In this document: piece after piece, positions 35,926 through 44,333 of the stretch
Position numbering within the stretch: position 1 is the first letter of the stretch
Layout of the letters: every line of letters starts with the position of its first letter
Assembly: GCF_008122525.1 (NCBI RefSeq)
Contig: NZ_VSRV01000001.1
Location: 1,550,001-1,614,000, forward strand
Direction of reading: 5' to 3'
Length of the DNA: 64,000 bases
Source of the DNA: Marinomonas sp. IMCC 4694
GTDB lineage: Bacteria > Pseudomonadota > Gammaproteobacteria > Pseudomonadales > Marinomonadaceae
The notes under the pieces: model-generated
The model's input: only the letters and a program-made list of their open reading frames with translations
What the model was told of the DNA's origin: nothing
The model's database searches: none
Program-made: the position numbers and the translations under genes

Positions 35926-36807
35926 ATGATCACAGGTAGTTTAGTTGCGCTCATCACGCCGATGACAGCAGAGGGCGCAGTAGATACTAATAAGTTAGAT
36001 GATCTAATAGAGTTTCATATTAAAGAAGGGACTCACGGGATTGTTGCGGTAGGCACAACGGGTGAATCGTCTACGCTGACGCCAGAAGAACACGCCAATG
36101 TGATTCGACAAGTGGTGACAAGAGTGGATGGTCGAGTACCTGTTATTGCAGGCACAGGAGCAAACGCGACTCACGAAGCAATCGATTTAACCCGCCGTGC
36201 GAAAGACGCTGGGGCCGATGCGTGTTTGTTAGTAACTCCGTATTACAACAAACCAACGCAAGAAGGGTTGTATCAACATTTTAAGGCCATTGCTGAAGCG
36301 GTTGAGATACCTCAAATTTTATATAACGTACCCGGTAGAACCGCGTGCGATATGCAAAACGACACGGTGCTGCGACTCTCTGGTGTAAAAAACATTGTGG
36401 GCATTAAAGATGCTACGGGGGATTTAGAGCGCGGCGAAGCATTGATTAAAGCTTTACCAGAAAATTTTGCGGTGTATTCCGGTGACGATCCAACGGCGAT
36501 TTCGCTTATTTTGCTCGGGGGGAAAGGCAATATTTCAGTGACGGCAAATGTGGCACCTAACGCCGTCGCTAATGCGGCTGAGGCGGCGTTGGCGGGCAAT
36601 TCAGATCACGCCCATTCGATCGATGCCACGATTGCCTCTTTGCACAGTACTCTTTTTCTGGAATCCAATCCTATCCCTGTCAAGTGGGCGTGTAGCCAAT
36701 TGGGGCTTTGCGCCGAGGGGATTCGTTTACCGCTAACGCCTCTTTCTGAACCGCATCATTCGGCTGTTCGTCAGGCCATGATAGAAGCTGGAGTGCTATC
36801 CCTATGA
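35926..36807 (+). CDS. dapA: 4-hydroxy-tetrahydrodipicolinate synthase
   Basis: Condenses pyruvate with aspartate semialdehyde, the first lysine/diaminopimelate step. 293 residues: GTTGESSTLT binding loop, Tyr in VTPYYNKPTQEG, the Schiff-base Lys in VGIKDATGDLER, and YSGDDPTA. Start MITGSLVALITPM is standard, with ATCGGAG upstream. The stop overlaps bamC in ATGA. Confidence 0.97.
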   Translation: MITGSLVALITPMTAEGAVDTNKLDDLIEFHIKEGTHGIVAVGTTGESSTLTPEEHANVIRQVVTRVDGRVPVIAGTGANATHEAIDLTRRAKDAGADACLLVTPYYNKPTQEGLYQHFKAIAEAVEIPQILYNVPGRTACDMQNDTVLRLSGVKNIVGIKDATGDLERGEALIKALPENFAVYSGDDPTAISLILLGGKGNISVTANVAPNAVANAAEAALAGNSDHAHSIDATIASLHSTLFLESNPIPVKWACSQLGLCAEGIRLPLTPLSEPHHSAVRQAMIEAGVLSL

Positions 36808-37877
36808 AACTTTTTACATTACCGCTCTTGAGCGTCGGTTCGATGCTGTTGTTTTTATCGGGTTGTAGCACGTTCGTTACGGATCACAGTGACGATTACC
36901 AAAAAGAAAACCCCCTTACTGCTTCGTTGGTCGTGCCAGCGGGCTCGTTAGAGTCGAAAGACATGTTGGTTATTCCTAACGAAAGGGAAATAGACAGTTT
37001 AAGTGAAACAAAAAAATTCGTAACACCCAGAGCTCCGTTTGTTTTTTACCCAATGGTGTCTGTCGGGATAGCAGAGCGTGATGATGCTATTGAGTTGGTT
37101 GTCCCTGCTAATAGGGTACAGTCTCAGCGAATTGTGTCTGATTTTTTAACCGCTTTATACGGTGCGGGTATGGCTATTTCAGAAAAGTCAACGGACACAA
37201 TTACATCAGTACCTTTTGATTTTCATCCACAAGGCTGGTGGGCGTCATTATGGAGTGGTATTACCCGCATACCGCCTGTTCAAACCGCATTTTCATTTCA
37301 TTTCAGTGAATTGGATAATAAAACCTTACTGTCTGTTCAGTTTCGTGATGAGCAAGAGGGGGGGGAAGCGAGCAACTGGATGAGCCCAACGCAGAACGAC
37401 GATGCGTATGCGGTTACTGTTCGTCTGTGGGGCGCTATTGGTCGACAGTTGAAGCAAACATCAGCCTATCTTTCGAGCCAAGGTGATCAATCGTCTTTTC
37501 CTATTTGGATTGACCATAGAGGGAGGTTTGCAATACACCTGGGGGACACCATTTCGTCTGCTGATGTTGATGCTAAATTGAGTGACGCCGGTCTGTATAT
37601 TATTCCAGGTGACGAGCCTTTACTCTCACCCGTTCCGCCTGAAGATATTGCTCGTATTGGTGACGTTGTCGATTTTAATCTCCCAGTAGGGAATGGCGAA
37701 TCACTAAAGTTGTTTAGTGTTTATCGTAAAAATTTGGATGACGCTGAATGGGATGAACGTTCATATCCTTATAAGATTTATCATCAAAAGGCGGGTGATT
37801 TTCTCGTTATCGATGTTTCAGCGGTAGAATTTCCAGAATTAATATCGTTTCGTTTAGCGCAACGGTTTGTAAATTAA
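36804..37877 (+). CDS. bamC: outer membrane assembly lipoprotein BamC
   Basis: Lipoprotein partner in the BAM complex that inserts outer-membrane proteins. 357 residues. Lipobox LSGC at about residues 18-21 follows a hydrophobic signal. The N-terminal low-structure segment (LVVPAGSLESKDMLVIP) is the BamD-binding type of region. Two helix-grip-like domains follow. A G8 run at 37358-37365 encodes EGGEA. It overlaps dapA by four bases, the classical dapA-bamC pair. Confidence 0.88.
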   Translation: MKLFTLPLLSVGSMLLFLSGCSTFVTDHSDDYQKENPLTASLVVPAGSLESKDMLVIPNEREIDSLSETKKFVTPRAPFVFYPMVSVGIAERDDAIELVVPANRVQSQRIVSDFLTALYGAGMAISEKSTDTITSVPFDFHPQGWWASLWSGITRIPPVQTAFSFHFSELDNKTLLSVQFRDEQEGGEASNWMSPTQNDDAYAVTVRLWGAIGRQLKQTSAYLSSQGDQSSFPIWIDHRGRFAIHLGDTISSADVDAKLSDAGLYIIPGDEPLLSPVPPEDIARIGDVVDFNLPVGNGESLKLFSVYRKNLDDAEWDERSYPYKIYHQKAGDFLVIDVSAVEFPELISFRLAQRFVN

Positions 37878-37917
37878 GTAAGACTAACCCCTCAAAAAGT
37901 AAACCGGAGACCCTCCA

Positions 37918-38634
37918 ATGGAAAAACGACAAGAGCTGTATGCAGGTAAGGCAAAATCTGTATTCCGTACAGATGATCCTGACAAGATGATTCTTGTGTT
38001 TCGTGATGACACTTCCGCTTTCGATGGCAAACGAATCGAGCAGCTCGATCGTAAAGGCATGGTAAACAATAAATTCAACGCATTTATTATGACCAAACTT
38101 CAGGAAGCGGGTATTCCAACGCATTTTGAAAAGCTGCTGGGTGAAAACGAAGCCTTGGTTAAAAATTTGAATATGATGCCTGTTGAGTGTGTCGTACGTA
38201 ACGTGGCAGCGGGTAGCTTGTGTCGCCGATTAGGTGTTGAAGAAGGTGTTACATTAACACCTCCCACGTTTGAATTGTTCTTAAAAAATGATGCGTTGGG
38301 TGACCCAATGATCAACGAATCTCACGTGGAATCATTTGGTTGGGCCAAAGTAGAAGACCTTGCTAAAGCTAAAGAATTAACCTACAAAGTGAACGATGTG
38401 CTAAAAGCTCTGTTTGCTGAGGGCGGGATGATCCTAGTAGATTACAAGCTAGAATTTGGTTTGTATAAAGGAGAAGTGTTGTTGGGTGATGAGTTCTCAC
38501 CAGACGGCTGCCGCTTGTGGGATGCGCAAACCAAAGAAAAATTAGACAAAGACCGTTTTCGTCAAGGCTTGGGTGGTGTCATCGAAGCGTACGAAGATGT
38601 GGGTCGTCGCATAGGAATTGACTTCGGCGCATAA
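37918..38634 (+). CDS. purC: phosphoribosylaminoimidazole-succinocarboxamide synthase
   Basis: SAICAR synthetase of purine biosynthesis, ligating aspartate to CAIR with ATP. 238 residues: ELYAGKAKSVFRTDD, FRDDTSAFDGKR, VECVVRNVAAGSL and LVDYKLEFG are family marks. GGAG precedes the ATG. It follows bamC as in many gammaproteobacteria. A terminator at 38656-38684 ends the dapA-bamC-purC unit. Confidence 0.97.
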   Translation: MEKRQELYAGKAKSVFRTDDPDKMILVFRDDTSAFDGKRIEQLDRKGMVNNKFNAFIMTKLQEAGIPTHFEKLLGENEALVKNLNMMPVECVVRNVAAGSLCRRLGVEEGVTLTPPTFELFLKNDALGDPMINESHVESFGWAKVEDLAKAKELTYKVNDVLKALFAEGGMILVDYKLEFGLYKGEVLLGDEFSPDGCRLWDAQTKEKLDKDRFRQGLGGVIEAYEDVGRRIGIDFGA

Positions 38635-38655
38635 GCGGTTTAGTGCTACGTCTAC

Positions 38656-38684
38656 AATGGAAGGGTATGGCCCCTTCCATTTTT
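38656..38684 (+). terminator. terminator after purC
   Basis: AATGGAAGGG (38656-38665) pairs with CCCTTCCATT (38672-38681), followed by TTTA. It lies in the gap before the lolC-type gene and argues against the earlier in-frame starts of that gene. Confidence 0.8.
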
Positions 38685-38716
38685 ATCGCACTTTTTTTAC
38701 CGCACAAGGACACACA

Positions 38717-39961
38717 TTGATTAACTTCCTTCCCCTTGCTATTGGGCTAAGATACGCCCGAGCTAAGCGATCCAACCATTTTATTTCCTTCATAAGTTTT
38801 TCATCTATTGCTGGGCTTGCGCTGGGGGTGATGGTGCTGATTACCGTGTTGTCGGTAATGAATGGCTTCGATCGTGAATTACGTCAACGCATTTTAGGTA
38901 TGGTTCCCCATGCTACGTTATGGGGCGATCCGGTATTGAACGACTGGCGAAACACCGCTGAACTGGTCGAAAAAATGCCAAATGTAATCGGTGTGGCACC
39001 CCACATTCAAGCTCAAGTGATGTTTCAGTCTGGCGCAAGTGTGCATGGCGCGCTTCTAAATGGTATCAACCCAGACATGGAAAAGCGGGTGTCTATCATT
39101 GGTAACAACATGGCTTCAGGTTCATTGGAAGCCCTTAATGAAACCCGCTTCGGCATCGTCTTAGGCGCACAGTTAGCTAAGATGCTTAGGGTAAATATCG
39201 GCGATAAAGTAACCGCTATATTGCCAAAAGCCAACGTGTCTATCGCTGGAGTAGCGCCCGTATTGAAACGCTTTACGTTAGTGGGTACCTTTGAAGTTGG
39301 CGCCGAACTGGACAGCAGTTTGGCGTATATTAATATTGAAGATGCGGCAAAGCTTAAGCGTTATAACCCAGATAACATCGAAGCGTTGCGTATATCATTT
39401 GATGATTTGTTCCTAGCGCCAACGCGTATTTGGGATATCGCCAGAGCAGTACCAGGGCAAAATAGAGTCAGTGATTGGACTCGAACGCATGGTAGCTTGT
39501 TTCAGGCCATCAAGATGGAAAAAACCATGATAGGTTTGCTGCTGCTGCTGATTGTTGCTGTGGCGGCGTTTAATATTGTGTCTACCCTTGTGATGGTGGT
39601 GACCGACAAACGCAATGACATTGCTATTTTGCGAACGATGGGGCTTACCTCGGCTCAGGTGATGTGGGTGTTTATAGTGCAAGGTGTGTTCATAGGCATG
39701 CTTGGAACCTTAATTGGCGTTGCCACTGGCGTCGCTCTGGCGCTCAATGTCAGTGATATTATTGCGGGGCTGCAAGGCTTACTTAATGTCGAATTTTTAA
39801 GCGCTGATGTGTATTTTATTAATTATTTGCCCTCTGAATTGCTGTGGTCGGATGTGAAAATCATTGTTATTTCTGCATTTATCATGACAGTGGCAGCGAC
39901 CCTTTACCCAGCGTGGCGCGCTTCTAAAGTTGAACCCGCGGAGGCATTACGATATGAGTAA
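38717..39961 (+). CDS. lipoprotein-releasing ABC permease, LolC/LolE (LolF-like) family
   Basis: Inner-membrane subunit that extracts outer-membrane lipoproteins and hands them to LolA. I start it at TTG 38717, since AAGGA ends six bases upstream and the protein then begins INFLPLAIGLRYARAKRSNHFISF, the usual LolC/E opening; this gives 414 residues. The earlier ATGs at 38618 and 38657 lie in purC or in its terminator. Four helices with a large periplasmic domain between the first two. It overlaps lolD by eight bases. No second LolC/E gene is nearby, so it may act as a homodimer. Confidence 0.88.
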   Translation: MINFLPLAIGLRYARAKRSNHFISFISFSSIAGLALGVMVLITVLSVMNGFDRELRQRILGMVPHATLWGDPVLNDWRNTAELVEKMPNVIGVAPHIQAQVMFQSGASVHGALLNGINPDMEKRVSIIGNNMASGSLEALNETRFGIVLGAQLAKMLRVNIGDKVTAILPKANVSIAGVAPVLKRFTLVGTFEVGAELDSSLAYINIEDAAKLKRYNPDNIEALRISFDDLFLAPTRIWDIARAVPGQNRVSDWTRTHGSLFQAIKMEKTMIGLLLLLIVAVAAFNIVSTLVMVVTDKRNDIAILRTMGLTSAQVMWVFIVQGVFIGMLGTLIGVATGVALALNVSDIIAGLQGLLNVEFLSADVYFINYLPSELLWSDVKIIVISAFIMTVAATLYPAWRASKVEPAEALRYE

Positions 39962-40637
39962 TACCGTACTTGAATGCAAAGCCTTGTCAAAACAATATCA
40001 AGATGGAAAACAAATCATTGAGGTGTTTAAATCGATAGATCTGACGCTGCAACGAGGCGAGGCCTGTGCGATTGTCGGCGCCTCTGGCTCTGGTAAGACC
40101 ACATTACTGAATTTGCTAGCAGGGTTGGATTTGGCCACAAGCGGTGATGTGACCTTAGCGAATGTGTCTTGGTCGAGCCTTAAAGACGCCAAGCGTGCCA
40201 AAATGCGCAATAAAGAAATGGGCTTTGTGTATCAGTTTCATCATTTATTGCCCGAGTTTACGGCGTTAGAGAATGTATTGATGCCCATGTGGATTGCCGG
40301 CACCGACAAAAAGCAAGCAAAGTACCAAGGTGAAACGTTACTGAAGCAAGTTGGGTTACAAGATCGGCTGCAGCACAAACCCTCACAGCTTTCCGGTGGT
40401 GAAAGGCAGCGCGTCGCCATTGCCCGCGCGCTCGCGAATCATCCTGCCTGTGTGTTAATGGATGAACCAACAGGGAACTTAGATGAAAAGACCTCTATAG
40501 ACATACAAAATTTAATTAACGAACTCAAAGTAACACACAGTATGGCGTTTCTTGTGGTTACGCACGATGAGAAAATGCTGAACTGGATGGATTCGGCTTA
40601 TCGCTTGTCGCAAGGAATCTTGCAGTCAATCAAATAG
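39954..40637 (+). CDS. lolD: lipoprotein-releasing system ATPase LolD
   Basis: 227-residue ABC ATPase from ATG 39954 with GGAGG upstream; an earlier in-frame ATG lies inside the permease gene. Walker A GASGSGKTT, signature LSGGERQRVAIARAL, Walker B CVLMDEPTGNLDEK and switch VVTHDEKM. YQFHHLLPEFTALENVLMP is typical of LolD. It powers the permease upstream. A 10-bp inverted repeat follows the stop. Confidence 0.95.
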   Translation: MSNTVLECKALSKQYQDGKQIIEVFKSIDLTLQRGEACAIVGASGSGKTTLLNLLAGLDLATSGDVTLANVSWSSLKDAKRAKMRNKEMGFVYQFHHLLPEFTALENVLMPMWIAGTDKKQAKYQGETLLKQVGLQDRLQHKPSQLSGGERQRVAIARALANHPACVLMDEPTGNLDEKTSIDIQNLINELKVTHSMAFLVVTHDEKMLNWMDSAYRLSQGILQSIK

Positions 40638-40647
40638 TGAATTGAGT

Positions 40648-40685
40648 CCAATTATGAGCATCACATAGAATAGATTCATAATTGG
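40648..40685. terminator. 10-bp inverted repeat between lolD and DUF2062 gene
   Basis: CCAATTATGA (40648-40657) pairs perfectly with TCATAATTGG (40676-40685) around an 18-base loop. It lies between convergent genes; without a T-run its termination role is uncertain. Confidence 0.5.
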
Positions 40686-40711
40686 GTTGTTTAAAAAAGA
40701 GGGTTGTTTAA
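40684..40711. repeat. short direct repeat GGGTTGTTTAA x2
   Basis: GGGTTGTTTAA occurs at 40684-40694 and again at 40701-40711, six bases apart. The second copy includes the stop codon region of the reverse-strand DUF2062 gene, so the repeat may be a small local duplication. Confidence 0.7.
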
Positions 40712-41229
40712 GAAGGCTTTACACTGCGCTGTTTGCGTTCTTTCCAGCGCCTGACGACGTGCAAACGCCATAACACGCTGATGGTGGCATAACTCAGGGC
40801 GCCAACCACTAAACCGGATACGACCGACCCTACATAAAGTGGTAGCCATATGTGTTCCATTTTGTCCCAAATCCAATGAACCGACAATTGAAAATCTTTT
40901 TCTCCTTTATAGCCAATGAGCAAAGAGCCCACTTTGTAATTAAAGTAAAAGACAAAGGGCATGGTAAAGGGATTAGTGATCCAGACAAGCGCAATAGATA
41001 AGGGGATATTTGCTCGTAATGGAATGGCCAATAAAGCAGAGGCTACCATTTGAAATGGCATGGGGATAAAGGCCCAAAACAAGCCGTTGAAAAACGCTCT
41101 GGCAACAGATTTTCGATTAAGATGCCAAAGATTCGCCTGATAAATTTGCGAACCTAAGAGCCTTAGAGCTTTACTCTGTTTAAGCTTTTCTGGGTTAGGT
41201 ATAAATTTTTTAAGATAATTCTTCGGCAT
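40708..41229 (-). CDS. DUF2062 membrane protein
   Basis: 173 residues from ATG 41229 (MPKNYLKKFIPNPEKLKQ, a typical family start); an ATG 18 bases earlier is possible. The conserved core ARAFFNGLFWAFIPMPFQMVASALLAIPLRAN and ITNPFTMPFVFYFNYKVG is clear, with two to three membrane segments. Function unknown, envelope-related by context. DUF2062 beside comEC and lolCD is also the Pseudomonas order. Confidence 0.85.
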   Translation of the reverse strand: MPKNYLKKFIPNPEKLKQSKALRLLGSQIYQANLWHLNRKSVARAFFNGLFWAFIPMPFQMVASALLAIPLRANIPLSIALVWITNPFTMPFVFYFNYKVGSLLIGYKGEKDFQLSVHWIWDKMEHIWLPLYVGSVVSGLVVGALSYATISVLWRLHVVRRWKERKQRSVKPS

Positions 41230-41273
41230 AATCAGGTATAAAATCATGTAGCAATTTAAGACAAGGAGGTCTT

Positions 41274-43262
41274 ATGTTACTAAGTAGTTTGTCCATATTG
41301 ATGGGCGCCATACTGGTGCCGAGTGATTATTTTTGGGTGTATTCTACTCATATCATAATCACGTGTCTCTACTTAATACGGACGAAGCGCTTTATTGTCT
41401 GCTTTTTAACGGTTATTACCTTAATCGTTGTTTGTCTGCATGAATACCGTACTGATAAAGTCATTTTGTTGTCATCAGGTCAGGAAGTATGGGTTGATTT
41501 CGAACAGAAACGGCTTATCTACACGGCTTCAACAGAGTCTGATTTAAAAGAAGCAGCAACAAAGACCTCTGTTACGCTGACGTTTTTCTTGGCAGACGGT
41601 CTTCGTTATACACTTGAAAATTTCAGCTTGTCACCTATCAACAGCAGCCTTTCCCCAACACTCATCTCGTTTGCGTCACCTGACGTTACTCCTCGCGTAC
41701 CGCCTCATTATAAAGCGACGATAAAAGGTATTTTGCTGCCTGACAAGAATGGCCCCTGGTGGCAACGTTATTTGTATGTCAAAAGACAGTCTGCACAACT
41801 GAGCATTGAATTTTACGAACAGCAAATCACTGAAAATACACTACAAGATCGTAATATAAGAAGAAAGCTTTTGATCTCATTAGATCAAGCATTCAATTCT
41901 TTTTCTTCGTGGCGATTTTCCAAAGCGCTGATATTGGGCAATAACGATCTTTGGAGCGAACGAGATACTTGGATTGTTCGCACGTTAGGCTTAGCGCATT
42001 TGTTTGTTGTTTCAGGTTTACATACAGGCTTTATGTTTGTTATTGGTCGTTTTATCAGCCGAATGGTATGGCAGTGGTTACCTAATAAGTTGATATTGTC
42101 TGGTCTGACTCGTTGGCACTGTGATGCGGTGATTGTGATTCCGCTGTTATTTTTGTATGCCTATTTTACGGCGTGGGGAGAGCCCGTTGTTAGGGCATCC
42201 ATTATGCTGAGTGTTTACTTATGCGCTCGCATGCTCGCTCTTAAAATGTCACCTTGGGGTATCATCAGTTTTGCATTGTGGGTGGTGTTACTCTATGAGC
42301 CTAGGTCTGTGATGAGTCCAGGTCTGTGGTTGTCATTTAGTATGGTGTATCTATTGATTGGTTATTGCCAAACGTCCACGTCTGTCTTTCGATTGATCTT
42401 GTTACAAGTCATGCTGAGTACGGCCTCCATGGTGCTCATTTTAGGCTGGCAAGAGGCGGTTTCCAGTGCGTCTATTCTAATGAATGTACTGCTGATTCCT
42501 TTTGCGGCTTTTGTTTGGTTTCCTTGGGGCGTGATTGCTTGTGTGGAAGGGGGAGTGTTTGCGTCGCATTTGGCCTATGAAGGGCTGGACTGGGTGCTGT
42601 ACTATGTCGTTCGTTTGATAGAATGGGTCGCATTTCAATGGCCTTTACTGCATTTTGAGTCGTTTCATTCAACATCGTCAAGATGGTTAATGCTCGTATT
42701 AATGGTATTTTGGGTGTATCAGAGTCCATTAAAGCGCGGGCTTGTGTGTGCCATGTTGATCTGGTGGTTGATCTTTTCCTCTACGTTCTTAATGCTCTTA
42801 GAGCCTGTATTATCCGCGGTATGGCTTGGCACTGAAACAAGACATTTCACCGTGGCAAACAACCAGAACACCCTCAGTCTCAATGACGAGGTTGGTGTAT
42901 TATTGAGCAATCAGTGGGTCGACAGCGATCTTACTCAGCTGACACTAAACTCTCAGCTCGGTCTCCATCTGCCAACACACTATTTGATGGCGCCGAGGCG
43001 TATATCGGAACTGACAGCACAGGACCTTATTGTTCTTAATGCCTCGTGGGTCATAATGGCGCGCGATGAATCGACTAAAACCCTGGCCATGTTGGAGGCA
43101 TTAAAGGTGAATTGGCTGATTATTCCCGAGGGGCAGACGCTGGACTTTTTTGTTTATAATCGCAATGTCTCGCTTCGCCATTCGTCTTGTCTTTATTCAT
43201 TTTTTCTCTTTAAATCGGACACTTGCAAACGTGTAGAAAAGTTAGAGAGTATGTTAAATTAG
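41274..43262 (+). CDS. comEC: ComEC/Rec2-family competence membrane protein, C-terminal domain missing
   Basis: ComEC forms the inner-membrane channel for single-stranded DNA in natural transformation. AAGGAGG precedes the ATG. The N-terminal soluble region and the competence domain are present: SFSSWRFSKALILGNND, LAHLFVVSGLHTGFMF, YFTAWGEPVVRASIMLSVY and many helices to about residue 520. The family normally runs 730-800 residues and ends in a metallo-beta-lactamase domain with DVGQG and HxxxDH motifs. Here only about 135 residues follow, with none of those motifs. No frameshift is apparent. It may be impaired or a divergent form. Confidence 0.82.
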   Translation: MLLSSLSILMGAILVPSDYFWVYSTHIIITCLYLIRTKRFIVCFLTVITLIVVCLHEYRTDKVILLSSGQEVWVDFEQKRLIYTASTESDLKEAATKTSVTLTFFLADGLRYTLENFSLSPINSSLSPTLISFASPDVTPRVPPHYKATIKGILLPDKNGPWWQRYLYVKRQSAQLSIEFYEQQITENTLQDRNIRRKLLISLDQAFNSFSSWRFSKALILGNNDLWSERDTWIVRTLGLAHLFVVSGLHTGFMFVIGRFISRMVWQWLPNKLILSGLTRWHCDAVIVIPLLFLYAYFTAWGEPVVRASIMLSVYLCARMLALKMSPWGIISFALWVVLLYEPRSVMSPGLWLSFSMVYLLIGYCQTSTSVFRLILLQVMLSTASMVLILGWQEAVSSASILMNVLLIPFAAFVWFPWGVIACVEGGVFASHLAYEGLDWVLYYVVRLIEWVAFQWPLLHFESFHSTSSRWLMLVLMVFWVYQSPLKRGLVCAMLIWWLIFSSTFLMLLEPVLSAVWLGTETRHFTVANNQNTLSLNDEVGVLLSNQWVDSDLTQLTLNSQLGLHLPTHYLMAPRRISELTAQDLIVLNASWVIMARDESTKTLAMLEALKVNWLIIPEGQTLDFFVYNRNVSLRHSSCLYSFFLFKSDTCKRVEKLESMLN

Positions 43263-43287
43263 CATCAAATCTAAATTGGAGCGTGCG

Positions 43288-43914
43288 GTGTTAGCTTTTA
43301 TTCAAACAGGTGGTTTTTTCATGTGGCCATTACTGGCCTGTTCTATTTTGACATTAGCGATTATTTTGGAACGTTTTTGGACGTTACGTAAGGCCGGTGT
43401 TGCTCCGAAGGATCTTCTATCAGATGTGTTGACCCGCTTACGCGACGACAGAATGACGCTGGATTATATTCGCTCAATGCAGTCCAAAAACGGTTTGGCG
43501 TCTATTTTTGCCGCGGGTTTGTTGAATTCAAAGCATGGTCGCCACACCATGAAAGAAAGCGTTCAAGAAGCCGCAAGTCATGTGATTCATGAACTTGAAC
43601 GCTTTATGAATACGCTTGGTACAATCGCAGCTATCTCACCTTTGTTAGGGTTGTTGGGCACGGTTGTCGGTATGATTAAGGTATTTGCGGTGTTAATGGA
43701 AAGCGGTGCGGGCAATACGGCCTTATTGGCGGGTGGAATATCGGAAGCCTTATTAACCACCGCGGCTGGCTTGGGCGTGGCCATTCCTGCACTGGTTTTT
43801 CATCGTTTTTTTAGCCGTAGAATTGATGAACTGGTGGTCACCATGGAGCAGCAGTCAACAAAGTTAGTCGATGCGTTGCACAGTGATCGCGACAAATCTG
43901 GAGCGACAAAGTGA
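43288..43914 (+). CDS. exbB: MotA/TolQ/ExbB proton channel protein
   Basis: Three-helix inner-membrane protein that uses proton flow to energise outer-membrane transport. I choose GTG 43288, six bases after GGAG, giving 208 residues; TTG 43276 overlaps that ribosome site. The motifs AAISPLLGLLGTVVGMIKVF and GGISEALLTTAAGLGVAIPALVFHRFF are characteristic. The stop overlaps exbD in GTGA. It begins a chain of six overlapping genes. ExbB rather than TolQ because no tolA/tolB lies nearby. Confidence 0.9.
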   Translation: MLAFIQTGGFFMWPLLACSILTLAIILERFWTLRKAGVAPKDLLSDVLTRLRDDRMTLDYIRSMQSKNGLASIFAAGLLNSKHGRHTMKESVQEAASHVIHELERFMNTLGTIAAISPLLGLLGTVVGMIKVFAVLMESGAGNTALLAGGISEALLTTAAGLGVAIPALVFHRFFSRRIDELVVTMEQQSTKLVDALHSDRDKSGATK

Positions 43915-44333
43915 AGTTTCGTCGTCAAAAAATCGATGATGTGCACATCAATCTTACCCCACTAATCGATGTGGTTTTTCTATTACTGATTTTTTTTATG
44001 GTCAGTACCACATTTAATCAAAGCACCGAATTGACGATCGATTTACCCACCGCAAGCTCCATCGCACCGAGTACAGATCGTGCTAACAATGTCGAGCTGG
44101 TGATTACGGCGGATGGTCAATATGTTATCAATGGCCAAACACTGATTAACGAAAAAGTCAGCACGTTAATACAAGGTTTGCAAGAAATCACCGAAGGGGA
44201 CATTTCTCGTCCGTTAATCATTACTGCAGATGCAAAATCTTCTTATGATATGGTGTTGCGCGTTTACGATGCTGCGGCGTCGTTAGGCATCACGAAGTTG
44301 GCGCATACAGCACAAAGAGAACCCGCAGAGTGA
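43911..44333 (+). CDS. exbD: ExbD/TolR family biopolymer transport protein
   Basis: 140 residues with a GTG start that overlaps exbB by four bases. One N-terminal helix with the essential Asp, NLTPLIDVVFLLLIFFMVST, then a periplasmic domain (ELVITADGQYVINGQ...). It forms the proton channel with ExbB. A TonB gene is not adjacent. Also overlaps lpxK by four bases, as in the Pseudomonas exbB-exbD-lpxK order, so it may support envelope processes rather than iron uptake only. Confidence 0.92.
   Translation: MKFRRQKIDDVHINLTPLIDVVFLLLIFFMVSTTFNQSTELTIDLPTASSIAPSTDRANNVELVITADGQYVINGQTLINEKVSTLIQGLQEITEGDISRPLIITADAKSSYDMVLRVYDAAASLGITKLAHTAQREPAE

Noticed and set aside
38618..38716. Earlier ATG starts for the LolC/E gene
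   Set aside because: They lie within purC or in its terminator, and the TTG at 38717 has a good AAGGA site and the family-standard N-terminus.
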